Made by a program: the position numbers and the translations under genes. From Chelativorans petroleitrophicus (GTDB taxonomy: Bacteria; Pseudomonadota; Alphaproteobacteria; Rhizobiales; Rhizobiaceae): a stretch of DNA of 64,000 bases. Where the stretch lies: NCBI RefSeq assembly GCF_025398195.1, contig NZ_JAODNV010000018.1, positions 1-64,000 on the forward strand, written 5' to 3'. Of the stretch, positions 55,254 through 64,000 are shown piece after piece. Within the stretch, counting starts at the first letter, position 1; every line of letters starts with the position of its first letter. The notes beneath the pieces are model-generated. The model was not told the origin of the DNA and did no database searches. It saw only the letters and a list, made by a program, of their open reading frames with translations.

Positions 55254-57040
55254 ATTTGATCCTTTGCGGCGTCGGTGACGCGGAACTGGACAGAGCGCAT
55301 GCCATTCCAGTGATTGGCAACGAGCTGGCCCGCCACATGCACCGAGGCGCCGCGGTGCTCGAAGAGGAACCTGCCGAGCTCGGTTTCAGCGGCTCGAAAG
55401 GCAATCGCCTGAAGTCGCGCGCCTGTCTGCGACCGCAGATCTATACGAACGTGACCATTGCCGACGGCTTGCGCGTCGGCAAGCCGGTGGCGCGGCAGCG
55501 CGAGGACGGGAGCGGGATGCCCCGAGCCGTAGGGGCCGGCCGCCTCCAGCGTGTCGATGAGGTCGAAGGTCGCGCCGTCCGCCGAAAGCGCCGCGTCGAT
55601 CTTCAGGCTTTCGGCCTGGCGCAGCGCTGCAACCTTCTCGACCGCCCGTTCCTCGAAAAAGGCGCGCAGCGCGCCCAGCTTTTTTCGCTCAACGGTAATG
55701 CCGGCGGCCATGGCGTGACCTCCGCCCTTCACGAGTAGGCCTTCGGAAACCGCCTCGCGCACGAGCCTGCCCAGGTCGAAGCCGGATATGGAGCGTCCCG
55801 AGCCGGTTCCCATACCGTTGGGATCGAAGGCGATAGCAAAGGCCGGGCGGCGCGCGAGATCCTTCAGCCGCGACGCGATGAGCCCCACTATGCCCGGATG
55901 CCATGACGAACCCGCCGTGACCAGAATCGCCGGCCCGCCGCCCGCCATGAGCTCCGCATCCGCCTCCGCCCGCGCCTCGGCAAGCATGGCGGCTTCCATG
56001 TCCTGGCGCTCCCTGTTCAACCGGTCGAGCGTGGCCGCAATCGCCTCGGCTTCGCTCTCGTCGAGCGTGGCGAGCAAATTGGAGCCGAGCGAGGCATTGC
56101 CGATACGCCCGCCGGCATTGATGCGCGGGCCGATCAGGAAACCTAGGTGATAGGGATTGAGCGGCTCCCCGATGCGCGCCACGCGGGCAAGGGCGGCGAG
56201 CCCGGGCGTCTTCAGGCTGCGCGCGGCAATAAGGCCCTTGGCGACGAAGGCGCGGTTGACGCCGATGAGGGGAACGACGTCACAGACGGTGGCGAGCGCT
56301 ACCAGGTCGAGCAGCGAAAGAAGATCGAAGGGCTCTCCAGTCACCTTCCTCTCGCGCAGAACGCGTGCGGTCTGCACGAGCGCCAGGAAGACGACTCCTG
56401 CCGCGCAGAGATGCCCCTGCCCTGAAAGATCGTCCTCCCGGTTGGGATTGACGACCGCCAGAGCGTCGGGAAGCGCGCCGCCCACCTGGTGATGGTCCAG
56501 AACCACGACATCCGCACCCGCCGCATTCGCAGCCTCAATCGCGGCGGCGCTGTTGGTGCCGCAGTCGACGGTTACGATCAGGCTTGCGCCGCGCCGCGCC
56601 AGCTCGCGCATGGCTTCGGGATTGGGGCCATAACCTTCGAAGATGCGGTCCGGGATGTAGATTTCGGCAGGCACGCCATAATGGGCGAGGAAGCGCTTCA
56701 GCATGGCCGAGGAGGCCGCGCCGTCCACGTCATAATCACCGAAGACGGCCACGCGTTCCCGCGCCGTAATGGCCTGCGCGATGCGGGCGGCCGCCTTTTC
56801 CATGTCGGTGAGCGTAGCCGGATCGGGCAGCAGGTCGCGAATGGAGGGTGCGAGGAACCGCTTTGCCTCCTCGCCTGGTATCCCGCGGCCTGCCAGCACG
56901 CGCGCGACGATCTCCGGCATTCCGTGGCTCTGCGCCATGCCCAGAGCGATATTCTCGCCGCGCAGGTCCAGCCGGTGCTCCCACGAGACACCGCGCGCCG
57001 ATTTCCGGACATTGAGAAAAAAACGCCGCTCGCCGCTCAC
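55250..57040 (-). CDS. recJ: Single-stranded-DNA-specific exonuclease RecJ
   Basis: A 596-residue DHH-family 5'-3' exonuclease acting in recombination and mismatch repair. Metal-binding motifs are VFGDYDVDGAASSAML (about 98-113), VTVDCGTN, VVLDHHQVGG (DHH), and the DHHA1-type block VKGGGHAMAAGITV. The C-terminal OB-fold region includes GNGHVRIDLRSQTGARLQAIAF. The GTG at 57040 follows GGAGGATAG. It lies 57 bp downstream of glpX on the same strand, an arrangement common in Rhizobiales. Confidence 0.95.
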   Translation of the reverse strand: MSGERRFFLNVRKSARGVSWEHRLDLRGENIALGMAQSHGMPEIVARVLAGRGIPGEEAKRFLAPSIRDLLPDPATLTDMEKAAARIAQAITARERVAVFGDYDVDGAASSAMLKRFLAHYGVPAEIYIPDRIFEGYGPNPEAMRELARRGASLIVTVDCGTNSAAAIEAANAAGADVVVLDHHQVGGALPDALAVVNPNREDDLSGQGHLCAAGVVFLALVQTARVLRERKVTGEPFDLLSLLDLVALATVCDVVPLIGVNRAFVAKGLIAARSLKTPGLAALARVARIGEPLNPYHLGFLIGPRINAGGRIGNASLGSNLLATLDESEAEAIAATLDRLNRERQDMEAAMLAEARAEADAELMAGGGPAILVTAGSSWHPGIVGLIASRLKDLARRPAFAIAFDPNGMGTGSGRSISGFDLGRLVREAVSEGLLVKGGGHAMAAGITVERKKLGALRAFFEERAVEKVAALRQAESLKIDAALSADGATFDLIDTLEAAGPYGSGHPAPVLALPRHRLADAQAVGNGHVRIDLRSQTGARLQAIAFRAAETELGRFLFEHRGASVHVAGQLVANHWNGMRSVQFRVTDAAKDQI

Positions 57041-57096
57041 ACCTATCCTCCAGGATTCGGGAGGATAGCCCGATGGCGGCGCGAATTGGACAGGTT

Positions 57097-58083
57097 TCAG
57101 AACTTATCCAAATCCTGATGCTTTGCCTTTATTTCGCGCACCGTGCGCGAAGAGGAGCGCATGACGATCGTGTGGGTCTGGATCGACTCGCGGCCGAACT
57201 TGACGCCCGAAAGCAGGTTGCCGTCCGTCACGCCGGTGGCCGCAAACAGCACGTCGCCGCGCGCCATCTCCTCCAGGCTGTAGATCTTCTTGGGATCGGT
57301 GATGCCCATCTTCTCCGCGCGGGCGATCTTTTCCTCGGTATTGAGCTGCAGCCGCCCCTGCATCTGCCCGCCGATGCAGCGCAGCGCCGCCGCAGCCAGC
57401 ACGCCCTCCGGCGCGCCGCCGATGCCCATATAGATGTCGATGCCCGTCTCGTCAGGATCGGTCGTGTGGATGACACCCGCCACGTCGCCGTCACCAATCA
57501 AACGGATGGCGGCCCCCGTCGCGCGCACGTCCTCGATCAGGCGCGCATGACGCGGCCGGTCCAGAATGCAGGCGGTGATCTCGGAAACAGGTACGCCCTT
57601 CGCTTTGGCGAGGTTTTCGATGTTCTCGGCCGCCGGCGCGTCGAGATCGACCGTGCCCGGCGGATAGCCCGGCCCGATGGCGATCTTCTCCATATAGACG
57701 TCCGGCGCGTAAAGCAGGCTGCCGCGCTCGGCAATGGCGATCACGGCCAGCGCATTGGGAAGGTTCTTGGCACAAATGGTCGTGCCTTCCAGCGGGTCGA
57801 GCGCGATATCGACCGCTGGCCCCTCGCCTACGCCCACTTCCTCGCCGATGTAGAGCATCGGCGCTTCGTCGCGCTCGCCCTCGCCGATGACCACGGTGCC
57901 GGCAATCGGCAGGCGGTTGAGCTCGGAGCGCATGGCGTCAACGGCGGCCTGGTCGGCAGCCTTCTCGTCGCCGCGCCCGCGCAGCCTCGCGGCGGCCACC
58001 GCCGCCCGCTCGGTAACGCGCACAAGTTCGAGCGTAAGAATCCGGTCAAGGCCGGCCTGGGAATTTTTGGGCATGAAGGTCAT
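57097..58083 (-). CDS. glpX: Fructose-1,6-bisphosphatase class II (GlpX)
   Basis: A 328-residue GlpX-type bisphosphatase that converts fructose-1,6-bisphosphate to fructose-6-phosphate in gluconeogenesis. The metal sites VIGEGERDEAPMLYIGEEVG and DIALDPLEGTT are conserved, with the later GIGGAPEGVLAAAALRCIGG block. Two ATGs lie close together (58083 and 58074); the first is chosen, though either is possible. It is the first gene of the glpX-recJ pair. Confidence 0.95.
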   Translation of the reverse strand: MTFMPKNSQAGLDRILTLELVRVTERAAVAAARLRGRGDEKAADQAAVDAMRSELNRLPIAGTVVIGEGERDEAPMLYIGEEVGVGEGPAVDIALDPLEGTTICAKNLPNALAVIAIAERGSLLYAPDVYMEKIAIGPGYPPGTVDLDAPAAENIENLAKAKGVPVSEITACILDRPRHARLIEDVRATGAAIRLIGDGDVAGVIHTTDPDETGIDIYMGIGGAPEGVLAAAALRCIGGQMQGRLQLNTEEKIARAEKMGITDPKKIYSLEEMARGDVLFAATGVTDGNLLSGVKFGRESIQTHTIVMRSSSRTVREIKAKHQDLDKF

Positions 58084-58242
58084 CTCAGGGTCCCGGGAGA
58101 AATCGTCGCGGAGCATCCGCGGATCATCATGAGAAACGTTCTGACAAAGAAGAACGGCGACGGCAAGAGCCGGGAAGGAAAGCTAGCTGATTGAATCGAT
58201 TGAATATTCGCAGCGTTGGCTTATGCGCGGCCTCGACCCCCA

Positions 58243-58566
58243 TCAGTGCCGCCGCATCCACCACCAGCGGTCCTCCAGCGGCCTCTCCGGCACACAGACA
58301 TAGCCCACGAAGCAGGAGGGGGTATCGCGGGTCGCGATCCAGGCACGTTCGATTGTTTCGGCAAAAGCGCAGTGGCGCTCGCTGGCGACGTAACGGTCGT
58401 AGGTGTAGCGGCCCGTGGTCAGCACCACTGCGCCGGATTGCTGGACCAGCGCCCTCGCCTGGCCGCATGTCATCGTGCGCGCATCGGGGCGCCCCTGGGC
58501 AGCGGAGGCTCCGGCCGACAGCGCCAGCACCGTACCCGCCAAGGCCCAAACGGTCAAACTTCGCAT
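58243..58566 (-). CDS. Small secreted protein with conserved cysteines, unknown
   Basis: A 107-residue exported protein. The signal MRSLTVWALAGTVLALSAGASAAQ is clear, with cleavage after ASA. The mature part is about 83 residues with four Cys (TMTCGQA, ERHCAFA, TPSCFVGYVC) that could make two disulfides, and ends with WWWMRRH. The ATG at 58566 follows GAGGG. It stands alone between glpX and otsB. I do not recognise a named function, though such short Cys-containing proteins recur in Rhizobiales. Confidence 0.78.
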   Translation of the reverse strand: MRSLTVWALAGTVLALSAGASAAQGRPDARTMTCGQARALVQQSGAVVLTTGRYTYDRYVASERHCAFAETIERAWIATRDTPSCFVGYVCVPERPLEDRWWWMRRH

Positions 58567-58725
58567 GTTTCACCCTCAAACTCTTGCCGAAACGCTTCAA
58601 GCACTTTATGTCCGCGCAGCATTGGCCGACCTGTTTGCCGTGGCACTCTTCTTCAATTCGGGACGGCCATGCCTTAGCATCGTCACTGTCCTCGGCTCGA
58701 TGATTCTCCTTGTTCCAGAGACGAC

Positions 58726-59517
58726 ATGGCCGGCCAACCAGCACCTTTGACAACCTTTGACCACACGGCCCTCGAACCGGATAACACAGCTCTTTTCCTG
58801 GATTTCGACGGCACGGTGGCGGATTTGGCCGAACGCCCCGACGCGGTTTCGGTTCCTGCCGCCACGCGCGAAATACTTGCACGGCTCGACAAAAGCACGC
58901 AAGGCGCGGTGGCGATCGTTACCGGGCGTCCCATCGACGAGATCGACCGCTTTCTGGACCCTCTGAAGCTGCCGGTGGCGGGCGTGCACGGGCTCGAACG
59001 GCGGGCGGCGGGCGGCCGCCGCACGGCAGCGGCGATCGATGAGGAGCAGCTTGCCATGGTCGGCATCAGGTTGCGCAGCTTTGCCGATGCCCATCCCGGC
59101 CTCATTTTCGAGGCGAAACAGGGATCGATGGCATTGCATTTCCGCCAGCGCCCGGAGCTGGCGGAAGCGGCCACGGCCACCGTTCACGAGGCTGTGAACG
59201 GGCATAAGGGACTGCAGATCCTGCACGGCAAGATGGTGGTGGAGGTCAAGAGCGGAACGGCCAACAAGTCCCATGCCGTCGCCGCCTTCATGGCAGAACC
59301 GCCTTTCCTTGGCAGGATACCCGTCTTCGCCGGGGACGACGTCACCGACGAGGATGCTTTCCGTGAAATTGCCCGTATTAGCGGCGTTTCCATAAAAATC
59401 GGCGGCGGCGCCACCGCCGCCATCTATAGAACCCCGGGAACCGAGACGTTCCGCAACTGGCTTGCCCGGCTGGCGGACAGCTTCGAGGCCCGCATTCTAG
59501 CAAAACAAGGTATTTGA
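58726..59517 (+). CDS. otsB: Trehalose-6-phosphate phosphatase (OtsB)
   Basis: A 263-residue HAD phosphatase that removes phosphate from trehalose-6-phosphate. The nucleophile motif is LFLDFDGTVADL, with Asp26 and Asp28; the second and third motifs are AIVTGRPIDEID and the Mg-binding VFAGDDVTDEDAF. VHGLERR and the KSGTANKSHAV loop are typical of OtsB. First gene of the trehalose operon; the next gene starts within a few bases of its stop. In relatives the pathway responds to osmotic and desiccation stress. Confidence 0.95.
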   Translation: MAGQPAPLTTFDHTALEPDNTALFLDFDGTVADLAERPDAVSVPAATREILARLDKSTQGAVAIVTGRPIDEIDRFLDPLKLPVAGVHGLERRAAGGRRTAAAIDEEQLAMVGIRLRSFADAHPGLIFEAKQGSMALHFRQRPELAEAATATVHEAVNGHKGLQILHGKMVVEVKSGTANKSHAVAAFMAEPPFLGRIPVFAGDDVTDEDAFREIARISGVSIKIGGGATAAIYRTPGTETFRNWLARLADSFEARILAKQGI

Positions 59518-59519
59518 TC

Positions 59520-61301
59520 GTGACGACACTCAATCTCGGCGTGGTAGGCAATTGCAGCTTCTCCGCGCTCATCGACCCGAAGGCCAGCATCGTGTGGTGC
59601 TGCCTGCCCCGCTTTGACGGCGACCCGATTTTCAATGCGCTGCTTGCCGGAACGGAAGACCCCGCGGACGGCCTGTTCTCGATCAGGCTCGAAGGGCTGG
59701 CGGAGACGGAACAGCATTACGAGCCCAACACGGCCGTTCTCGTCACGCGGCTGCACGGCTCCTCCGGCTCGGTGGAGATCGTCGATTGCGTGCCGCGCTT
59801 CTTCTGGCGCGATCGCATCTTCCGGCCGCAGACGCTGGTGAGGCGAATCCGGCCCATCGCCGGCACGCCGCGCATTTCCGTGCATGTGCGCCCCACCTTC
59901 GCCTATGGCACGGTGCGCCCGCAGATCACGCGCGGCTCCAACCATGTGCGCTATATCGGCCCGGAGACCACGCTGCGGCTGACCACCGACGCGCCCATCG
60001 ACTATGTGATCGACGAAACCCGCTTCAACCTCACGGCCCCGCTGGACTTCGTCTTCGGACCTGACGAGACGCTGTCAGGCAGCGTCTCCGATACGGCGCG
60101 CGATTTCGAGGAGCGGACGATACACTACTGGCGAGGCTGGGTGAGCAATCTCGCCCTACCGTTCGAATGGCAGGATGCGGTGATCCGGGCCGCCATCACG
60201 CTGAAGCTGTGCACCTACGAGCCGACCGGCGCCATCATCGCGGCGATGACAACATCGATCCCCGAGGCGCCCAACAGCGGCCGCAACTGGGACTACCGCT
60301 ACTGCTGGCTGCGCGATGCCTTCTTCGTCGTGCGGGCGCTGAACAGCCTCGGTACCGTGCAGACGATGGAAAACTACTTCCGCTATCTGATGGACATCGT
60401 AGCGGATGCGGGCGGTGGCCATCTGCAGCCCGTCTTCGGCGTCGGGCGCGAGCGCCAGCTCACCGAGAACATTCTGGAAAACTTCGCCGGGTATCGCGGC
60501 ATGGGCCCTGTGCGCAGCGGCAATCAGGCCTACGAGCACTACCAGCACGACGTCTACGGCAATGCCATTCTGGGCGCGACGCAGATCTTCTTCGACCGGC
60601 GCATTGAGATGAAGCCGACGCTGCACGACTTCCGCCTTTTGGAATCGGCCGGCGAACAGGCCTACCGGCTGCACAACCAGCCCGACGCCGGCATGTGGGA
60701 ACTGCGCTCGCGCTCGCGCGTTCATACCTCGTCAAGCCTGATGTGCTGGGCGGCTTGCGACAGGCTGGCGCATATCGCGGCACAGATGGGAGAAAGCGCG
60801 CGCGTCCGGTACTGGAGAGAACGGGCCGATGAGATCAAGGAGCGCATCCTCGCCGAGGCATGGTCGGAAAAGCGCAAGGCGTTCGTGGAGAGCTTCGGCG
60901 GCGAGACACTCGATGCAAGCGTGCTTCTGATGGCCGAGGTGGGCTTTATCGATGCGCGCGATCCGCGCTTCGTCAGCACTGTCGACCAGCTCGAAAAGGT
61001 GCTGGCGACGGGCCCCCACATGAAGCGCTATGAGGCGGCTGACGACTTCGGCAAGCCCGAGGTGGCCTTCAACATCTGCGCCTTCTGGCGGCTCGACGCG
61101 CTGGCCCGCATCGGCCGGCACGAGGAGGCGCGCGATATCTTCGAGGCACTCTTGAAAGCTCGCAATCCGCTGGGCATGCTGTCCGAAGACACCCACCCCG
61201 TGACCGGTGAGATGTGGGGCAATTACCCCCAGACCTATTCCATGGTCGGAATCATCAATGCAGCCCGCAGGCTGTCGAAACCGTGGGAGACCGTCGTGTG
61301 A
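59520..61301 (+). CDS. Glycoside hydrolase family 15 protein (glucoamylase/trehalase-like)
   Basis: A 593-residue protein with an N-terminal beta-sandwich (about 1-210) and the GH15 (alpha/alpha)6 barrel. Substrate and catalytic regions are GRNWDYRYCWLRDAFF, the central YEHYQHDVYGNAI, and the base Glu in LGMLSEDTHPVTGEMWGNYPQTYS. GTG at 59520 is preferred over TTG at 59514 because AAGG is nine bases upstream of it and the protein then starts MTTLNLGVVGNCSFSALID. GH15 includes glucoamylases and actinobacterial trehalases, so within an otsB-otsA operon it may degrade trehalose or a related glucan. Its stop overlaps the otsA GTG. Confidence 0.92.
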   Translation: MTTLNLGVVGNCSFSALIDPKASIVWCCLPRFDGDPIFNALLAGTEDPADGLFSIRLEGLAETEQHYEPNTAVLVTRLHGSSGSVEIVDCVPRFFWRDRIFRPQTLVRRIRPIAGTPRISVHVRPTFAYGTVRPQITRGSNHVRYIGPETTLRLTTDAPIDYVIDETRFNLTAPLDFVFGPDETLSGSVSDTARDFEERTIHYWRGWVSNLALPFEWQDAVIRAAITLKLCTYEPTGAIIAAMTTSIPEAPNSGRNWDYRYCWLRDAFFVVRALNSLGTVQTMENYFRYLMDIVADAGGGHLQPVFGVGRERQLTENILENFAGYRGMGPVRSGNQAYEHYQHDVYGNAILGATQIFFDRRIEMKPTLHDFRLLESAGEQAYRLHNQPDAGMWELRSRSRVHTSSSLMCWAACDRLAHIAAQMGESARVRYWRERADEIKERILAEAWSEKRKAFVESFGGETLDASVLLMAEVGFIDARDPRFVSTVDQLEKVLATGPHMKRYEAADDFGKPEVAFNICAFWRLDALARIGRHEEARDIFEALLKARNPLGMLSEDTHPVTGEMWGNYPQTYSMVGIINAARRLSKPWETVV

Positions 61302-62683
61302 ACAGGCTTGTCGTCGTCTCGAACAGGGTCGCTGATGTGCAAAGGAGCACGCAGGCCGGCGGGCTCGCCGTCGGCCTGGCGGATTCGCTGCGGCAACGCG
61401 GCGGCGTCTGGATGGGATGGGATGGACAGACACTAAAATATGAGGAGGAGCCGGAGCCGCGCATCCGGAAGATCGGCGCCGTTACGCAGGCGACGATCCC
61501 TCTCACCGAGCAGGATTATGCGGAATACTATCTCGGCTTTTCCAACAGCGTCCTGTGGCCGCTTTTCCACTACCGGCTGGACCTCGTGGAGTACAAGACG
61601 GCGTTTCTGGAGGGCTACCGCCGCGTCAACGCCAAATTCGCCAACGCCCTCGTTTCGATCCTGCAGCCCGAGGACGTCATCTGGATTCACGACTACCATC
61701 TAATCCCGCTTGCGGCCGAGCTGCGCCAGCGCGGCTGCAAGCAGCGCATCGGCTTCTTCCTGCACATCCCGTTCCCTCCGCCCGAAATTCTTGCCGCCGT
61801 ACCGCGGCATCGCTGGCTGGTCGAGAGCCTGCTCGAATTCGACGTGATCGGCTTCCAGACCAACACCGACCTGGGCAACCTCCAGCACTATGTGGAGGAC
61901 CATCTGGGCACCGAGATCACCGAGGGGCGCATAAAGGTGGGCGAGCGTGAGGTGATCGCCGGCTGCTTCCCCATCGGCATCGATGTGGACGCCTTCGTCG
62001 AGATGGCCGAGCGGCCCAACGACGAAGTGCAGATCGAGACGCACCGGCGCGAGATCCTGGGCCGCAGGCAGATCATCGGCGTAGACCGGCTCGACTACAC
62101 GAAGGGGCTGCCCGACCGTCTGCGCGCCTTCGCTCGCCTGCTCGAGCTCTACCCGGAGATGCGCAAGTCGGTGGCCCTTATGCAGATCGCCACGCCGACG
62201 CGCGAGGAGGTGGAGGCCTATGTCGATATCCGCAAGGAGCTGGAGGCGCTATCGGGCGCGATCAACGGCCGCTTTGCGGATTTCAACTGGACGCCGGTGC
62301 GCTACATCCACGGCACGGTGCCGCGCGACGCGCTTGCTGCACTCTATCGTGCGAGCCAGGTGGGCTTCGTCACGCCGCTGCGCGATGGCATGAATCTCGT
62401 GGCCAAGGAGTATGTCGCCGCGCAATCCCCGGAAAATCCGGGGGTGCTGGTGCTGTCCAAGTTCGCGGGTGCGGCTGAGGATCTGCACGAGGCGCTGATC
62501 GTCAACCCCTATGACGTGGATGACATGGCGCGCAATCTCTGCCGGGCGCTCACCATGCCCCTCGAGGAAAGGCAGGAACGGCACAAGGCACTCATGGAAC
62601 GCATCCGCAAGCATGACGCCAAGCACTGGCTCGACACGTTCATGGCCGCGCTGGAAAAGGGCGAGATCAAGAACGCCGCGTGA
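61298..62683 (+). CDS. otsA: Trehalose-6-phosphate synthase (OtsA)
   Basis: A 461-residue GT20 enzyme joining UDP-glucose and glucose-6-phosphate. Conserved parts are VVVSNRVAD and [11 protein letters not shown] at the N-terminus, [29 protein letters not shown], the donor site [15 protein letters not shown], and [17 protein letters not shown]. The GTG at 61298 overlaps the GH15 stop (GTGA), so the three-gene unit otsB-GH15-otsA is translationally coupled. A repeat element follows in the downstream gap. Confidence 0.96.
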   Translation: MNRLVVVSNRVADVQRSTQAGGLAVGLADSLRQRGGVWMGWDGQTLKYEEEPEPRIRKIGAVTQATIPLTEQDYAEYYLGFSNSVLWPLFHYRLDLVEYKTAFLEGYRRVNAKFANALVSILQPEDVIWIHDYHLIPLAAELRQRGCKQRIGFFLHIPFPPPEILAAVPRHRWLVESLLEFDVIGFQTNTDLGNLQHYVEDHLGTEITEGRIKVGEREVIAGCFPIGIDVDAFVEMAERPNDEVQIETHRREILGRRQIIGVDRLDYTKGLPDRLRAFARLLELYPEMRKSVALMQIATPTREEVEAYVDIRKELEALSGAINGRFADFNWTPVRYIHGTVPRDALAALYRASQVGFVTPLRDGMNLVAKEYVAAQSPENPGVLVLSKFAGAAEDLHEALIVNPYDVDDMARNLCRALTMPLEERQERHKALMERIRKHDAKHWLDTFMAALEKGEIKNAA

Positions 62684-62741
62684 GGGTGCCTCCTCAGCGC
62701 TTCCCCTCCTCCTAATCCCGGAGGCGCGCAGCATCTTCCAC

Positions 62742-62838
62742 TGTCATCCCGTAAGCCGTGTAGCTATCCGGACCCAGTAGAACCATCTCCGCCCTCTTCC
62801 TGATTCCCGGCTCTCGCTTCGTTCGGCCGGGATGACGG
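62742..62838. repeat. Intergenic palindromic repeat, copy 4
   Basis: Left half 62742-62776 (TGTCATCCCGTAAGCCGTG, TAGCTATCCGGACCCA), right half 62800-62838 (CTGATTCCCGGCTCTCGCTT, CGTTCGGCCGGGATGACGG). It lies between the convergent otsA and DUF3008 genes, and its TCATCCCG / CGGGATGA ends are complementary. Confidence 0.7.
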
Positions 62839-62864
62839 CAAAGAGACCTCCTGGCACCAAACAT

Positions 62865-63047
62865 CTAGCTCTTCTTTTCCGGCAGGCCTTTACGCTTCGT
62901 CTCAGCCAGCTCCTCCAACTGCTTCTCGTTCATGGATTTTTCCATGCTCTTGGAGGCGCCCTTGAGCTTGGATTTGGGCATGTCGCCGCGCTTGGCTGCA
63001 AGCGCGGCACCAGCCGCCTTCTGCTGAACCTTCGACTTCGCAGGCAT
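62865..63047 (-). CDS. DUF3008-family small basic protein
   Basis: A 60-residue, highly charged protein: MPAKSKVQQKAAGAALAAKR followed by SKLKGASKSMEKSM and a KRKGLPEKKS end. This is the DUF3008 pattern, a family of unknown function frequently found among stress-response genes. The ATG at 63047 lies six bases after GGAGA; an in-frame ATG four codons upstream is an alternative. It is divergent from the general-stress SDR gene. Confidence 0.85.
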   Translation of the reverse strand: MPAKSKVQQKAAGAALAAKRGDMPKSKLKGASKSMEKSMNEKQLEELAETKRKGLPEKKS

Positions 63048-63111
63048 TGGTTTCTCCATACTGGTGGTGGCGGGAAATCCGCTGCCGAGGCTGAAAGTTC
63101 CGCCGCGCGGT

Positions 63112-63137
63112 GGAACATGGCCGCCTCCGCCTTGTTC
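63112..63137 (+). promoter_or_regulatory. Candidate EcfG (general stress sigma factor) promoter
   Basis: GGAAC (63112-63116), 16 bases, then TGTT (63133-63136), close to the alphaproteobacterial EcfG pattern GGAAC-N16/17-cGTT. It lies 33 bases before the SDR start. The downstream gene and its DUF3008 neighbour are typical general-stress genes, which supports the call. Confidence 0.45.
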
Positions 63138-63169
63138 GTGGATCGCAAGAACCGAATGAGGCGAGCGCC

Positions 63170-64000
63170 ATGAGCGAGGAGACACTTCCCAAGCAGCACC
63201 AGGCACATCAGCCGGGCAAGGAGCATGAGATGCATCCCAGGCCGGACTATGAGCCGCGTTATCAGGGTTCAGGCAGGCTCGCCGGTAAGGTCGCGGCCAT
63301 CACGGGCGGAGACTCCGGCATCGGGCGGGCGACGGCCGTGCTGTTTGCGCGCGAAGGCGCGAAGGTCGCCTTTCTCTACAAGGACGAGGAAGAGGATGCC
63401 GCCGAGACGGAGCGGCTGATCCGGAACGAGGGCAGCGAGGCCTTTTCCATGTCGGGTGACGTCGGAGACCGCAAGGTCTGCGAGCAGTTCATCGAGCAGA
63501 TAATCGGCCAATTCGGCCGTCTCGACATACTGGTGAACAACGCCGCGGAACAGCACTATCAGGAGCAGCTTACGGACATTTCCGACGAGCAGCTCCATCG
63601 CACATACCAGACCAACATCTTCGGCATGTTCTACATAACGCGCGCGGCGCTGCCGCATATGGGCAAAGGCTCCACCATCATCTGCACGACCTCCGTAACG
63701 GCCTACAAAGGGCAGGACGTGCTGATGGATTACGCGACCACGAAAGGCGCGATCCTCGCCTTCGTCCGCGCTCTGTCAGGCAATCTCGCCTCCAAGGGCA
63801 TCCGCGTGAACGGCGTGGCGCCCGGCCCGATCTGGACGCCGCTCATCCCCGCGTCCTTCCCGGCAGAGCAGGTGGCAAGCTTCGGCAAGAATGTGCCGCT
63901 CGGCCGCCCCGGGCAGCCAAACGAGGTGGCGCCTGCCATGCTGTTCCTGGCCTGCGAGGATTCATCCTACATGACAGGCCAGATCCTGCATCCCAACGGG
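63170..64000 (+). CDS. SDR-family oxidoreductase of the general-stress type (3' end outside window)
   Basis: The first 277 residues of a short-chain dehydrogenase. After a polar lead-in (HEMHPRPDYEPRYQGSGRLAGK) come the cofactor motif TGGDSGIGRA, NNAAEQHYQEQ, the catalytic Ser in TTSVTAYKG, and Tyr-Lys in YATTKGAI. The PRPDYEPRYQGSGRL extension is typical of the YdaD/YhdF glucose/ribitol-dehydrogenase-like group induced by osmotic and general stress. The frame is still open at 64000, and only about ten residues are likely missing. Possible EcfG control is indicated by the site at 63112. Confidence 0.9.
   Translation, partial: MSEETLPKQHQAHQPGKEHEMHPRPDYEPRYQGSGRLAGKVAAITGGDSGIGRATAVLFAREGAKVAFLYKDEEEDAAETERLIRNEGSEAFSMSGDVGDRKVCEQFIEQIIGQFGRLDILVNNAAEQHYQEQLTDISDEQLHRTYQTNIFGMFYITRAALPHMGKGSTIICTTSVTAYKGQDVLMDYATTKGAILAFVRALSGNLASKGIRVNGVAPGPIWTPLIPASFPAEQVASFGKNVPLGRPGQPNEVAPAMLFLACEDSSYMTGQILHPNG

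Overview
The window is GC-rich, densely coded chromosomal DNA of an alphaproteobacterium, most likely a Rhizobiales (Hyphomicrobiales) member near Phyllobacteriaceae such as Mesorhizobium, Nitratireductor or Chelativorans. This rests on gene content and order: a pob/pca aromatic cluster, a BacA/SbmA protein, the run thrS - yidD - NifU-like - folE - hisI - patatin, recJ next to glpX, a DUF2336 protein, a NAGGN osmolyte trio, an EcfG-like promoter, and about 100-bp intergenic palindromic repeats of the kind common in this order. No species assignment is claimed.

Layout. 1-5.6 kb: end of an unknown gene, then pobR divergent from pobA-pcaC-pcaH-pcaG-pcaB, which take 4-hydroxybenzoate through protocatechuate to carboxymuconolactone; pcaD is absent. 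5.6-6.7 kb: an AhpD-like protein with its Rrf2 regulator and a palindromic operator candidate. 7.2-13.3 kb: a four-gene peptide/nickel-type ABC transporter operon with a Tat-type binding protein. 13.6-15.6 kb: bacA and a glycine-zipper lipoprotein. 15.7-25.4 kb: a SorC-type regulator, a class II aldolase-SDR fusion, a ribose-type ABC transporter, mtnK and mtnA. Together these look like an import and salvage locus for S-methyl-5-thioribose or 5-deoxyribose that ends in an aldolase cleavage to DHAP. A symmetric operator with two divergent promoters sits between the transporter and mtnK, and the regulator's own promoter carries a related half-site. 25.5-29.2 kb: a second sugar block (UxaA-type dehydratase, FucU mutarotase, aldose dehydrogenase) containing a scar where a ribokinase start is fused to the tail of a MalK/UgpC-type ATPase.

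29.4-35.2 kb: a cupin protein, the frameshifted tail of an N-carbamoyl amino acid hydrolase-like gene, and the osmolyte trio asnO-ngg-M42 peptidase. 35.5-38.2 kb: a bphO-bphP pair in which bphP has a single-base frameshift. 38.65 kb: tRNA-Gln(CTG). 39.3-41.4 kb: ppx/gppA and rlmE. 41.4-42.8 kb: a DHA2-type MFS transporter whose start is broken by a 20-bp insertion. 43-49.5 kb: guaB behind a short overlapping leader ORF, a DUF2336 protein, a MaoC-CitE pair, a flavin reductase, a nitroreductase and a secreted three-repeat protein. 49.5-58.6 kb: the housekeeping run thrS to glpX, interrupted by a decayed MNT/HEPN toxin-antitoxin pair. 58.7-62.7 kb: a trehalose operon otsB-GH15-otsA. 62.7-64 kb: a repeat, a DUF3008 protein and a general-stress SDR that runs off the end.

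Several recent small lesions (bphP, the MFS gene, MNT/HEPN, the ribokinase chimera, the hydrolase remnant) lie among intact genes, so the accessory parts of this genome appear to be eroding. All statements rest on reading the sequence; no database search was run.
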